A DNA stretch of 64,000 bases from Gymnogyps californianus. Its lineage: Eukaryota; Chordata; Aves; Accipitriformes; Cathartidae. Shown piece after piece: positions 23,279 to 35,299 of the stretch. Both the position numbers and the translations under genes were made by a program. The stretch's first letter is position 1. Each line of letters opens with the position of its first letter. Location of the stretch: contig NC_059471.1 in NCBI RefSeq assembly GCF_018139145.2, positions 81,862,520 through 81,926,519 of the forward strand, read 5' to 3'. The notes beneath the pieces were generated by a model. It was not told the origin of the DNA, did no database searches, and worked only from the letters and a program-made list of their open reading frames with translations.

Positions 23279-23284
23279 ATTAAA
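23279..23284 (+). terminator. LTR polyadenylation signal (ATTAAA)
   Basis: ATTAAA stands before CTGTTCTTATCTC, in the usual R-region position, about 200 bp after the TATA box. It could end transcripts that read in from the left flank. Confidence 0.55.
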
Positions 23285-23479
23285 CTGTTCTTATCTCAAC
23301 CCATGAGTTTTACTTTTTTCCTGATTCTCCTCCGCATTCCACTGGGAGCAGGGAGGAGTGAGCGAGCGGCTGCATGGTACTTAGTTGCTGGCTGGGGTTA
23401 AACCATGACAGGTCCCTACTAAGAAAGGATAATCCTACCGCCTTCTCAATGTCCTTCTTTTGTGAGGCTATGCAACCTA

Positions 23480-23610
23480 AAATCTTTTGATCTTCCTCCT
23501 CCCTGATTTTAGCAGCACTTACTTGGATCCACTCCAGCCCTAGGTCATTGTACTTGAATATGGATGACCAAAATTGTACATGAAGTCTTAGTCATGCTTT
23601 GTACATGCAG
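23480..23610 (-). mobile_element. Probable ancient CR1 scrap, antisense
   Basis: The phrases 'ggatccactccagccctagg' and 'atggatgaccaaaattgtac' resemble reverse-complemented CR1 text (target form: ...ccattccagc... gtgaccaaaattgtacac...). Identity is low and the piece is short. The younger LTR lies immediately upstream and may have inserted beside or into it. Confidence 0.35.
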
Positions 23611-26600
23611 TAACTCTTTTTCAAATAAAACTATATATACACAAGCAAATTAATAGTTTTCCAAAGATCATAAGGTATTTCCAAAATTAAGTCTCATCAT
23701 AATGCTACAATGTAGATTTTATTTATGAGCAAAGGCATGCTAGGGCTTCTGTTGCAAGTCACTGACAGAACTGGGTCTTATTCTTTCATTTACTGAAGTC
23801 GCTTCCTCTTTTTAACTCAGTGCTGGGGTAAAAAATTCCATTAATCAAACTCAGGTATTGTTGTAAGTGCATCTGATGCTGCAGTATACAAGTATTGGAT
23901 TTCTAGGTGAAGACCCTCCCAGTAAATCAAATTCAAACTACAGCTGTTATTGGTCATTAGTGTACGAGAATAAATTTTTTGGTCAACTTTTTTCTCCAAA
24001 AATTTCACAATTATTGTTCGCTCCATAAACAAGAAATCATCTTCTCTGTGCCATTCTGTTATGCTCCTGTTCCACCATTTCAAGTTTCCTTCTGAGAAGC
24101 CATAACCATTCCATGAGAAAAACAAAGGTCACAATTACCTACATAAACAATTATTTCCCATTCTTTGTTCACTTTCCTGAAAAGGAAAATGTTGCTTGCA
24201 TAATACTCTATGCCCAACCATCTAGAAGAAAGTATGACCAGGTAAATTATACCTCATTAAAAGAAACAGCTTAATGACATTTGGATGGGTCTTAGCTCAC
24301 ATTCCCTAAAATCCAAACCGCAAAGATCATTGTAGTAATGCTTATTTCTAGAACAATTTTCCTTTTGCTTCTAATGCATGAGACCAACACACATATCTCT
24401 AAGTGTTTCCAGGATACTGATGTCATATTGATGCCTAACCTACTCATAAGGATAGAGGTATGAAGCAACAGTACCGATAGACTCAAATATGCTGAGAAGG
24501 GAAATACGATGGACAACTATTTGTGCACCTACTGTGAAATTTAAAAGTAGTTTCCACTTTTAACCCATTTTCCAGTTTTCCAAATTCCCCTACAGTAGAG
24601 CAACTCATCCTCCAACGTGTCCCTCAGAAATCTTTACAATTCTTTCAATGCTAAAACTGTTTCGGAGCAGCTGTGGCATTGAGAAGGCTACGCAAATGCA
24701 CCAATACCTGAAAGTTGAAAGATACCTTTAGGAGGACCATGGCATTAAAAAATAACTTTGCTATCCTATGAACAGGCCTCTCTGAGGCCTGGTGTGTTAG
24801 AGCAAAGCTTGGCTTGACCTCAGACAGTTCCTCTCTCACAGTACTACATGTTTAACAAGACCATATAAGCAGTGGGCAAGTGTGAAGTTATCCTTAGACT
24901 GGCTTTCCCACTCAGTTCCAGCAATGCAAAGTTTAAGGACTGCCACAAGCTGTATTCAAAGCATTTTGGTTTTTATCTAATCCATTTTTTAACTCATTTA
25001 TACTCTTGCCCCTCCTAATATCCTGCAGGAATTGAATCATGTACTCTTAAAAAAAAAGTCTTTCTTTCATTCGTGATAAAATCTGCTGCCCACTGTTCCT
25101 GCAGTTCCCACTCAGCATCAGAACAGTAACTTTTACCCAACATCTACAATTTAAGAAAAATACATTCTCACAGAAATGGCAGAAATACACAGAAATTACT
25201 GTGAACCAACAGGTGTCGTTACAAGATTCACTTTAAAATTTCCACAAAATGTACACAAAATACATGTACATATAGCATTTCTTGGGGATGTTGCTATCGC
25301 TGTGATATGGTTTGTGACAAGAGAATGGAGGTATCAAGCCAGGACTTTGGCAGAACATGTCCCACATGGCCCTTAACTCAGCAGAGTGACCAGCAGGACT
25401 GCACAGTGATAGAGAACTGTGAAGACCAGCAGAGACAGCAGCACTGAAGGATGACAAAGACAATATTCCTACAAGTCACTCTGGGGCTCACACCAACACT
25501 CTGTGGCAGAAATCTAACCTGGGAGCACCCCTCAGCATGAGAAGTATGTTGTGAGCCCCAGCTGGAAGGGATCTAGCCCTGCAGCCAGCAGCTATCCAAG
25601 TGTTGTTGATAAATTCATTATCACTGCAGTTGTCAGGTACATTTGACTTGCTGCAAGGCAGTAACTGCTGTATCTTGCTAAGAAGCTGGGCAGAAGGTTA
25701 AAATCCTGCTCATAACCAGAGACCTAACTTACACTCGGCCTTCCTGGTTTATGGAGCTGCCTGCTGAAAGCTTGGCCAACAGAAGGAAGAGATGTGACTG
25801 AATGCAGAGAAGTTGTACAACTGTGGTTTTGGAAGATCACCAGTTAGATGGCATAGCCATGCTTCCCAACTTTCTGTTTCTCAGAGGGGAACTGTCTGGA
25901 GCAGTTTCCCCAACATCTAATGAGCAAAATCCTGCATAATATGCAAGAGCAGGAACTGAAGAGACTTTTGGAAATTTTGGGCAGTTGTAGAGGCCAGCTC
26001 TGGGAGAAAAAGTGCAATTTGTCAAGGAAATAGGTCATAGATACATTAGTGTTGCCACTTCAATGGCAAGGGCAGTTGTGGCTAGGAAACACTTTGCTAT
26101 ACAGGTAATAGACTTTTGCATGGGGAAAGAAAGGAGAAAAATGGAAAAGGAGAAGTTAGGTATAAAGAATGGAGAAAGCTGGCATATTGTCATTTGCAGA
26201 TTGACCAGAACAATATAAAGTTTTTTGGACATATAGTTAAAAATGCACTTGTTCGTTTCAGAAAACACAGCATTTGCTCCACAAAACCTGGAAATTTTTA
26301 AACTTAGGAAGAAGAGAAGCAAGTCATGGCAAGGAAGACTTTATCTCCTGTGGGACTGAGTATGGTGGAAACAATCTGCAAGTTGGCTGACTGAAATGGA
26401 TATTCCAGTGTGGAGTGTTTACTCCGTTTTGCAGGGCACTGGAGTGTAGTGCTTGATCTCACAATAAGAGGTACAACCCAGCAGCTGTGTTCCTCTGTAG
26501 GTTTTAATCCTATCACTATACAAAGCCACGTGTTATTGTTTGCTCCACTGAGAGTGCTCCAAGAAGCTAATTCTCCGCAAGTCTGATTTTGCATCTCTCA

Positions 26601-28247
26601 GTTGGGATGAACCAAATGTTTCCTGGAACTATTTGGAGCTATTTAGGGAGTGCTGAGAGAGTTACTTGATCATTTACTACTCTTGTCAAACAGAAAACTT
26701 TGTCTTAACTCCCACAGACCAAACTAAAGCGCATTGCCAAACTGATAGATTTCTGTATGATCACCACACGATAGTGTCTTAAGTACATAAGGATTTTGAA
26801 CTCCTTGCAGCCTGGCTTGAAGCCTTTGAATCATGACCTCTGAAGTTTCGTGAAAGAGGAATGCATGGACACGATACTGTAGCAAATAATAAAAGATAAA
26901 ATATTTCCATCGCCAGCATAGAGGCCACTTGGGAAAAGCTGGCAGCAGGGGGCTAAGTGCCATGCATCACTAGAGAGGTACTTTCTTCTACCCCACAAAG
27001 TGCTAGGCCATCTGTAGCTAGGAAAAGTAGCTGAAATACACCAGTTGAATTACACTGCAGGGAAAGATCACACTACTGGAGACTCACAAAATAGTGCTTT
27101 CAAAAGGACTGTCCACTCAGGGGTCTCCTGTAGCTTCACTCATGGATAATGTTTCTCTCTGGATTGATTGGCGTGCTCTCTGCAGGGCTCTTCACATTTC
27201 TCTTTCAATGTGCGGTAGCATTTCCTCCAAAAAATAGGTTCTAGTTCTTCAAGGGAAAAGTAGATATTGGATGAATTGCCCAAGTCTTGCTCTGGCTGCA
27301 TCTACCCCAGAAACTTCATTTTAACACCTGAACAGTTACGAGCCCTGGCAGTATCCAGCAGCCACCTGTCCTATGGGACATGCGAACATGGCCATCAGCT
27401 CCAGTCCTGACTTCATGTCACAGGGCTCAAGACCGCACTGCTTGCTACTGCAAGGGGAAAGGCCACCCTGGCTGCCTCAAGCACTAGAAAGGAGTCAACC
27501 AACTCGTGAGCACGCAGCTACCAAGCACCTAGATGGAGTTCATGTAGGATGCCAGTTTGAGGGCTGCCAACAATGCAGCTGCAAAGAATTTGTCTATGAG
27601 AGCTTTAAAGCAAGCCACCCCTCCGTAAAGCAGAGAGGGTAATGCTCTGAGAAGATTACTTACTGAAATCTAAAGTGCAAAATAAATGGTGTTTGACAAA
27701 CACTTCCAACATAGCGGATGCTGTAATGTAAACTAGTGAACTAGAAGTAGTGCGATAGAAGGACTCTCTGCAGGTAAGATCTAACTGAACTTGTGCTTCT
27801 ACAGTTAGGGAAAGAGGGAAGCAGAAAGCACATAAACAACCCTGCCTGCTTGCCCCCGACTCACCTTCCCACAAAGCACACACTCCGAGCACGGCTGGTG
27901 CACAGGGGGGAAAAGCCGGTGTGTCAGCTGCAGAGCCAGCACTCAGGATCTGCCATTATTAAGCAATAAATTCCGAAAACTATCCGCCGAAAAAAAGGGT
28001 TTGGGTTATTGAGAAACGGCTTCAGCCTGGAAAAAGTTGAGAACCGCTGAAGAAAATGTTTTAACAGGGTAAAAAACAGGAGTTAAAGTGCCCCACACTA
28101 GCGAGAGAGCTGCTTGCAGCCAGACACGCAGAGCACCACTCCCTCGTGTGGTCTGTGAAACACAGTTCTTCCTTCCATAAAAGCTGAATCAGAATCGCCA
28201 ACAAATAGCAAGCTAAGCAAAACTCAATCATTTTTAGCCAAATGGAT
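23611..28247. other. Unassigned non-coding DNA
   Basis: AT-rich DNA. A minus frame at 23841-24125 (95 codons) is open and protein-like in composition but unrecognised. Its minus-strand upstream side has a TTTTCAG acceptor-like site near 24181 and a GTAATT donor-like site near 24139. Frames around 27373-27642 and 25176-25463 are equally unidentified. No transposon was recognised. Confidence 0.4.
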
Positions 28248-28311
28248 ACATCAAACGAGGGGCATGGGAAAATAATGACAGAAAAATCTAAACCCTTGTA
28301 GAGGGACTAGC
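28248..28311 (+). repeat. Copy A of a diverged local duplication
   Basis: From ACATCAAAC through CATGGGAAAA and TGACAGAAAAATC to AGAGGGAC, this piece aligns in order with 29796-29861. By eye, roughly three quarters of positions match and only small gaps are needed. The two lie 1.5 kb apart in the same orientation. The unit matches no repeat family I know. Confidence 0.6.
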
Positions 28312-29795
28312 CCATCAAAAACTTTTACTAAAACAGATACCATTGAACAGCACAGCAGGTGCCCAGCTTTTTCCTCCCCAAAGGTGGCTTCCAATGTTTT
28401 TTACTTTTTTCTTCCAAAAGAGTATTTTTTTTAATTTCAATTGTTATGGGAGAACTCTGAGGTGGTCAAATAGAAACGTGTGTTTATATCTGTAAATGGG
28501 AGAAGCAAAATTACAGTTTGGAAGAGCAGAACTTTCTTCATATTAATTTTATCTTTTATTGCCCAAAACTGGCAATCTTTGCTGTAGCTGGGTATCAGAA
28601 ATTGGCATTGCTGCAAGCTTAATCCCTGTAGCAATTCTCAAGTGTTTTGTCTAGTTCATTTTTCTTTATCTAAGCAAATAAAGGAATCTTATTTCCCTTA
28701 AGGGAATCTTAAGGAAACTTAATTTACAATCAAATACATCTCACTTTCAAATTATTAGAGCTTGTATGAATCTTTCCTTAAATTCTGGTAAAAGTTGTTA
28801 AGCTTTGCTTTGGATTAATGGGAAAAGAAAGCGGGAGGGAAAAAGTGAGTCATCACATGCGTCCTCATGTTCTGTATCAGTGAATCACTGAACACTCATT
28901 GCATCACAGATGTCCCGTGCACCACCCGCAGTAACTACTATAGTTAAAGAAAGACGCATAAACTTGTGTACGCTTGTACATAAACAAACAAGAATGACGG
29001 TTCCTTTTATGTTACATAGCTGCATACACACATTCCTCTAATCTGGGTCCAGTAAGGTTAATATCTGTATCATCGGCTTTCTTGAAAACTCCAGCTTCAA
29101 TACTGATAAAACAAAACATTTTCAAACTGATGATCCCTACGTTAGCAGCAAACACACTGTAAAAAGACACACTTCTTGACGCACAGACCTCGGCTTTTTG
29201 GTCAGCTGACATTAATACATCTCTACCAGTACATGCGCTAATCATGTCTCGCTGTTCCATTCAGAGTCACAACAAAATTCCATGTACAAGCCTGCAGGAA
29301 ATAAGGAAAATCACCCAGCAGAGGAAAACAGTGTGTTTTTCTAACTCCCAATCATCATTTCTCTCCCTATTCCCATATGTAAAAAAAAATCATATAACAA
29401 ATTGTAGCTTTTTTGTTTAAAAAACCCTCACATACACCTGCTAACTTTAGGGAAGCAGCTTTAAAAGCAAAGCTGGTGGCTACAGCATGACTCTGAGGCC
29501 GCAGTCAATGTGAAAAAATAAGCAAGAGAACCAAAGGGGCTCAAAAAAAAAGCTGAAAAACTTTTTGAGTAGAGGACCCAAAAAAATCATCAGGCCTAGG
29601 GTTTGGCCAGGAACAGGTTTGCTAGCTGAAACAGCAGCTACAAGGCAAGAGATGCCCCACTGAAGTCCATGCCTGCTTTTTTCTGGCCATGCCCATGCCT
29701 GGCTCCCGGCAGCAAGGCAGCGTCTCACTATCCCAGCCCTGAGCTCCCCCATCACCCATGCCAGGAAGGACCACAGATTTGCAATGGGGCTCACG
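28312..29795. other. Unassigned DNA between the two duplicate copies
   Basis: AT-rich with T-runs near 28398-28440 and an A-run near 29380. No exon or named repeat was seen. Confidence 0.4.
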
Positions 29796-29861
29796 ACATC
29801 AAACCTGGGACATGGGAAAACAGTGACAGAAAAATCCAAAAACTGTTGCAGAGGGACCGGC
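29796..29861 (+). repeat. Copy B of the diverged local duplication
   Basis: This is the partner of 28248-28311 in the same orientation. Shared blocks are ACATCAAAC, CATGGGAAAA, TGACAGAAAAATC and AGAGGGAC. The flanks do not align, so this is either a short segmental copy or two members of an unnamed dispersed repeat. Confidence 0.6.
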
Positions 29862-30272
29862 AAAACGCTCATGCGCCATGGGGTAGTATTTCATGAGCCT
29901 GCAACTGCAGCTCCAAACAAGCCGAATATACAAAGCCATCGAGCTGAGTGGCCCCTCAGCATCAGTTGGCCGGGTTGGCGAAGGCTGCAGTTTCCCTGGG
30001 AGGATTCAGTTTTCCAAAATCTGGGCAGCGATGATCCAGGCCAGCATATGACTAACAGTGTGGCTGTGAGCCATGATGGATGCTGTCTCCCTCGCAACAC
30101 AACAGAAACAGTAAGATTGCCAAGAAACATTAAGCGAAAGTAATTTAATCTCTTTTCACCTGCCAAGCAATCAATTACTTGAAAAATTAACTTGTTTCGC
30201 AGCAGCTCGTGAGCAGATCTGAACAAACGCTCACCTCGAGACCCGACAGTGGACACAGGCAGCGCTTTGGGA
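29862..30272. other. Unassigned DNA
   Basis: Plus (29784-30143) and minus (29891-30256) frames of about 120 codons overlap here with no recognisable product. No repeat was found. Confidence 0.4.
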
Positions 30273-30314
30273 TGGGACAGTAACAGTGGGACAATAACAA
30301 TGGGACGATAACGA
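30273..30314 (+). repeat. 14-bp minisatellite, three units
   Basis: TGGGACAGTAACAG, TGGGACAATAACAA and TGGGACGATAACGA follow without a gap. They differ only at coordinated purine positions (AG/AA/GA), so each unit repeats its own variant twice. Confidence 0.85.
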
Positions 30315-33300
30315 TGTCAGGCTGGGCTGCTCTACTTGGGTTCAACCAGGGCTCACAGCTTCGGTAGTAAACCAGACAGGCACCATTAAACCGAAATCCT
30401 GCCCTTTCAGATGGAGGCAACAGCGAACGATGAACCAAACTTATTGAACCTAACTGCTACCTTCAACACACCCGTGCTCCTTCTCTGGTGCCTTTGCTCT
30501 CTTCAGTGACGGGCACGCAGCAAACCCCCGACGCTGCAGGAGCCTCAGCAGCCTTCCTAATACCAAGTACCGCCTGGTAACAGTAAGTGAGCAGGCAACC
30601 CGCAGAATGCTTTACACCTCTGTGAGCTGCAACACAGGCACAGATGTGTTCACAGAAAGGTACAGCTTGCCAAACTTCTTCCTTTCTGAATGTCGTTAAC
30701 CCCGGGCTTCCCGAGAATTTCAGGATTGATGGCATATTCTGTGACTACGCCTAAAGAAAAATATCTGACTGCAAGTTCCTTATTATATTGTATCAGTCAT
30801 TTTAGAACAAATTCACTCCTGATAAGATCTCAAGATCTCAAAAACCGGTATTTATGAATCAGAAGGAAAAAAATTCTCACATATTTTCTAGTTTTCCACC
30901 AGAAAACACTTTCTTGAGTTTAAGTATGTAGGAACTGGTGAACTGAGCCTTTTATCCTGGGAAAAATATATTATTAATAGTAAAATCGAATTAAAATTTT
31001 TCAACATGTTTCATTTTCTCTTCTGTATATAAGAAATTATAAAATATATAAAAAAGCATTTCAACATAAAACAAAACATTTTCGTTGATCTTAATATTTT
31101 TTCAACAATTTTCTTTATAAAAGATTGAAATATCTTAATTTTTATTCTAATCCAAAGGAAAAGCAAAGTTTTGAAATAAGAGAATCTCATGTATTATATG
31201 AACTCCATTTTCAGCACAATTTTTGTGTCAATTTAAAATACAGATATTAGTTCAATAATAAGAAAACAAAATGACTAGCGAAAAAATAGATTAAAATTTC
31301 AGATATCTTTGTAAAAAGTTAGAAATAAGAAAATAGCAAGACAATTACTGAATATAGAAAAGGGACAATAATCTTAATTTCTTCTCAAAATGAGTGGTTT
31401 TACATCTTTACTAGTAAGAAATTCTTATTTGCATTTTTTTTGGTCTCTCTTGGAAGCTGACCATATTCCTCTTCTCCACTGGGTGGCATTATTACTTAGA
31501 GCTGTACTATTTGACTACATGAAGTTACAATGAAGTAAATGTCTCACATACCTTATTTATCTGAATCTATAGAATTAAACCAGTTTCCTGAGACAGCCGT
31601 CTAAACTAGTCTGCTGATGTGCAAAATTGCCCCTTCTTAGCCAGATAATAGTCTTGTCTGATAGTTTCACAATGAAGATTGCTGTAAAATAACTGGATTT
31701 TTCAGCTTAGTTTAATTCCTTCTACTGAGTTTGGCGATGTTGAATCATTTACATCTCTCCGCAAAGAATAAATTCAAAGGGACAGATTAATATAGTAAAA
31801 ACACATGGTCACTATCTGTGAAACAGAAAGAAATACAGAATAAAATTAGATATAAAGTAACTCACAGCTTCTAGGTCTGAAAGAGCGTTTGAGCTCTAGC
31901 AAAAATCAAGGTGTTCAAGCACCTAAGCAGTCCCAACGAAGTGAGGCACGTGCTTACTACCTCGACGAGGTGTGCTGGAGGTGTCAGGAGAAAAGCAAGA
32001 GTGGATGTTAAGCTGTCTGCTGCACATGAACAAGACACCTGGGCTCTGCAAAGCATCCCACAATCCCACCACCAAATTGCCCCTTCTTTCCCATCCATGT
32101 ACCATGACTGTTCTGCCTGTTCCCTTCCAGTAAAACCAAAGCACAGGGAGTGAGGAAAGAAGCTACAAACCCAAGTTACATCTCAGTTGGCAGGAAGGAT
32201 GCAAGTGGTGTGCACACACAGCTGCTGGGTTGGGAAATACTTCGGGTCACGGTTTAGACAGCAACTCAGCACTACTAGGAAATATGTGAGGAACAGGAAT
32301 AACTCTCAACAATCTCTCTTTTTTCCCCCTTCTACAATGTTAAAAAGTAGGAGGTCAGAAATAAAAAGATGAATCCAGTTGTTGTGCAAGAATCCACACA
32401 AATAAATATTAACAGGCAGAGGGTTAGATTACAGGATAACAAACTAATAAGATTTTCTGATGTTGTTAAGGGTTTCATTTCAATCTGGTTTGATCATAAG
32501 TCTTAGACCACAATCCCTGAGTTCTGTTTGTTTGGTTATCCTATCCTTCTCAACACACTTCCTCCACCCTTTCCCCCAGAAACGCTGTTGTGAATCTCTT
32601 AAATAGTCTGTCTTTATGTGCACATACCAGACTTAACACACACCAGGCTTTCATCCTTGAAGGACTTGCACACACTTATGATAGGACAGCGAACCTTGGA
32701 CTTTTGGCATATCACAACTATCTTATTGCGAAGTTCTGTTCTCATGTTACTATCACTTTTTGTCCCAGGTCTTACCCTAGGCTTGAACATCTTCAAGGCT
32801 GGGAGTGTGAGCACAGAAGAACCTGCCCTGACTGAACCTTCTAGGAAAACAAAAAACAAACAAACCCCAAACCTTCCTATTTCTACCCCCACTCCTCCCA
32901 AATAAAATAATCCATGTGGTAGAAACTGTCTCATGTCTTCAGTAGTGTCCTCTTCAGGTAATGAGAATAAAACCTCCATCCATCCTTCCTAGGGCTAGGG
33001 CCTCTTATGTTGCGCAGCACCTTGCTTCTTATGCTTTTATTCCAGCAAAATCCATTTGAAAGAATTTATAGTCCGGACTGAGAGGCCTGAGTGTGCCCAG
33101 ACTGGCTCCCACACAACGATGGGCAGGCACACATTCCTGTCCAGCCCCCTCTTTGCATGCACGACGTGCAGGCCTGCCCACGCTTATCCCCAGGCATGCG
33201 CAAAGGGAAGCACAAGACACAATGCACAGTGGGTTTCCACGCCACTGAATTAATGTAAACATTTAGAAAAAGAGAATCCTCTCTGTAGAAGGAGTTTGTG

Positions 33301-33883
33301 GTACGAAGCCATCTACCCACTACCTCCTTTGCTCTGATATTCTCTCTGCAAGCACGTACATTTCGGTAAGAACCTGATTAAAGAGGCATATTTGTCTTTC
33401 CTGGAGAGATTTGTATTTAAAACCTCCCCACAGAAACAAGGGTGGAATCCTTCCTTCTCCTTTTGTTTCCTTTCAGCAGCCACATTTAACCTATTTTTGT
33501 CACTTCCACAGACTTCAAGGTTTTTTTCCTATTCATCTGTGGACTAGCTTCTATAAATTGTGGTCTTTGTCCTCTAAAAGGAGGCTGGAATAGGAGGAAT
33601 GAAGTTTTTTCAATAATGATTGTTCCTTTCAATACCAGCAAGTTACCAATTTTCTTTATGTCACCAAGGACAAAGTTATTTTCATAATGTGACTAATGGT
33701 TATTCAAAAGTGACCACAAGAATACACGAATTACTCTATTACTGCCAAATCCAGTTTATCCACTTACTACTTCCAATAACACATACACCCTCTCCCACCT
33801 AAAGTTACCATCTTCTCAGTTCTACTAATTTAACGATTCATCCAGTCCTATCCTAACCCAACTTGTCAAGTGATCCAAATTAT
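30315..33883. other. Unassigned DNA with an AT-rich desert
   Basis: From about 30770 to 31420 the DNA is extremely AT-rich and holds almost no open frame. The rest, up to 33883, has short overlapping frames at 32590-32979 and 33029-33320 with no known product. A polypyrimidine-CAG acceptor-like site lies at about 33455-33477, but no convincing exon follows. Confidence 0.4.
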
Positions 33884-33926
33884 GAAAAAAAAGGGGGGAG
33901 GAGGGGAGGGAAAAAAAGAAAAAAAA
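33884..33926 (+). repeat. 43-bp homopurine tract
   Basis: The + strand is purine only for 43 bases: an A-run, then GGGGGGAGGAGGGGAGGG (33893-33910), then a second A-rich run. The A-G-A layout is near mirror-symmetric, the form associated with H-DNA triplex. It has three G-runs of three or more plus a GG. Confidence 0.75.
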
Positions 33927-35299
33927 TCTGATACAAACTGTTCTCCACACAGACACTTTTTGCAGTTCATTTTAAAAAATGCTTATTTCACAGATTTGGA
34001 AGAAAAGAACAAGTGGGGAAAGTGAAAATGGCAACCACATAAGCCAAATCTGTCACCAACAGAAGAACCTCTTATACTCAAATGGGTTTTGGATCAGGCC
34101 TTATGAAGGTACTTCCTGTAAGTTCATCTCCATTCATGTATTTGGGCATTGGTTTGGCCAGCATACATGTCTTCCTGCTTCTTACCATACCAGCCACATC
34201 AAAGAAGCAATGTCAACTAAAGAACTTGTCCGTATACGCACAGTAAATGCAGAGAAGGTTTCTCCTCCTTGTTTCTCACTCCCAACAGCATGGGCTAGAG
34301 CCCTGCTGCGGGGCTGCGCTGCCGGGAGCCGGAGCCGGTACTGTCTGGCACGCACCATGGGTGCCACAACTGCATTTCTGGTCACACTGATGCAAACGAT
34401 GCTACCCACCATGCTTGCAAAGATGTTGCTCATTATTTTAATGAGTATACAGAATGAGCAATTTTCAGCTCCATGTGCCACATCATGTACGAATTAGCAA
34501 GCAGAAAAAATGTCTTGCTACAACAGCTAGACTGACTAATTCATGTGCAGTTGCAGCTGCGCTGCTTTGTCCAAGAAACATACTGCTTGTCATCTCCAAG
34601 AAAGGCTGGGTTTAAGATGCACTCAGGCCAGTAGTTCTGAGTTGCCTTTTTCCTCACATGAAGGATTTGCAAATAATCCTGCAGATCTCTCAGGTCTCTA
34701 GATACGTGGACTATGTACACACCAGAGAATTTGCACTGCTATTAATCACTGTATTTTCTATGCAAAGTAGACTGGCAACAGAGGACTTAATACAGTCTTT
34801 GATTCTTTCTCTTGCCAGTTTACGACAAATTCTGTCATGCATTTTCGGGTGATTTAAAAAGTACAGGAGATGCATCCCACTTTACAGTAGAATTCATCAC
34901 CAACAAACTCTCTAGCCATTGTCCATCTACATGCTTTTCTTCCTCTTTCTAGAACAACACATTGTCACCTTCTCTACTTGTTTCTTATCAATGTATAAAC
35001 CCTTGTGCTCAGCTGTACACTAACTGAAGAGTCACTGGAGGCATAGTTGGAAAATCCTGACAGCCAGGATCAGCTACAGCTGAGCTATTCCAGGACATGG
35101 CTACCTACCAAAGCTGTGAAATCACTCTCCCTGGAAGGTAAGTACAGGTTAGGCAATCTGTATCAGTGCTTCACTATCCTTATCATCACAGAAATACTGA
35201 TGTTTACATGTCTCCCTTGCACTCTATTTTTGGGGGTCTTATTTGCTGTGGACACAGAGAAGTATATTGCCTCTTTGCCTGTGGCTACATTTAAGAAAT
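33927..35299. other. Unassigned DNA
   Basis: The 172-codon plus frame at 33979-34497 overlaps a 99-codon minus frame, and neither resembles a known protein. A short GC-richer patch lies at 34300-34370. Nothing else is recognised. Confidence 0.4.

Larger units (their letters stand above)
22811..23410 (+). mobile_element. Complete solo LTR of an avian ERVL-type retrovirus
   Basis: The element begins TGTCTTGGTTTCAGCTGGGA and ends GGTTAAACCATGACA, with proper TG...CA ends and a length of 600 bp. It is flanked by GGTTC and GGTCC, a five-base target duplication with one mismatch, which fits class III (ERVL) integration. A TATA box is followed about 200 bp later by the ATTAAA signal and then the U5 part. 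An ATT-rich microsatellite (about 23213-23277) precedes the signal. No gag, pol or env sequence adjoins, so the provirus was lost by LTR recombination. This copy and the minus-strand one at 9274-9745 are clearly the same family. Confidence 0.93.

Noticed and set aside
33979..34497. 172-codon plus frame
   Set aside because: A 99-codon minus frame overlaps it, there is no recognisable domain, and no splice or promoter signal supports it.
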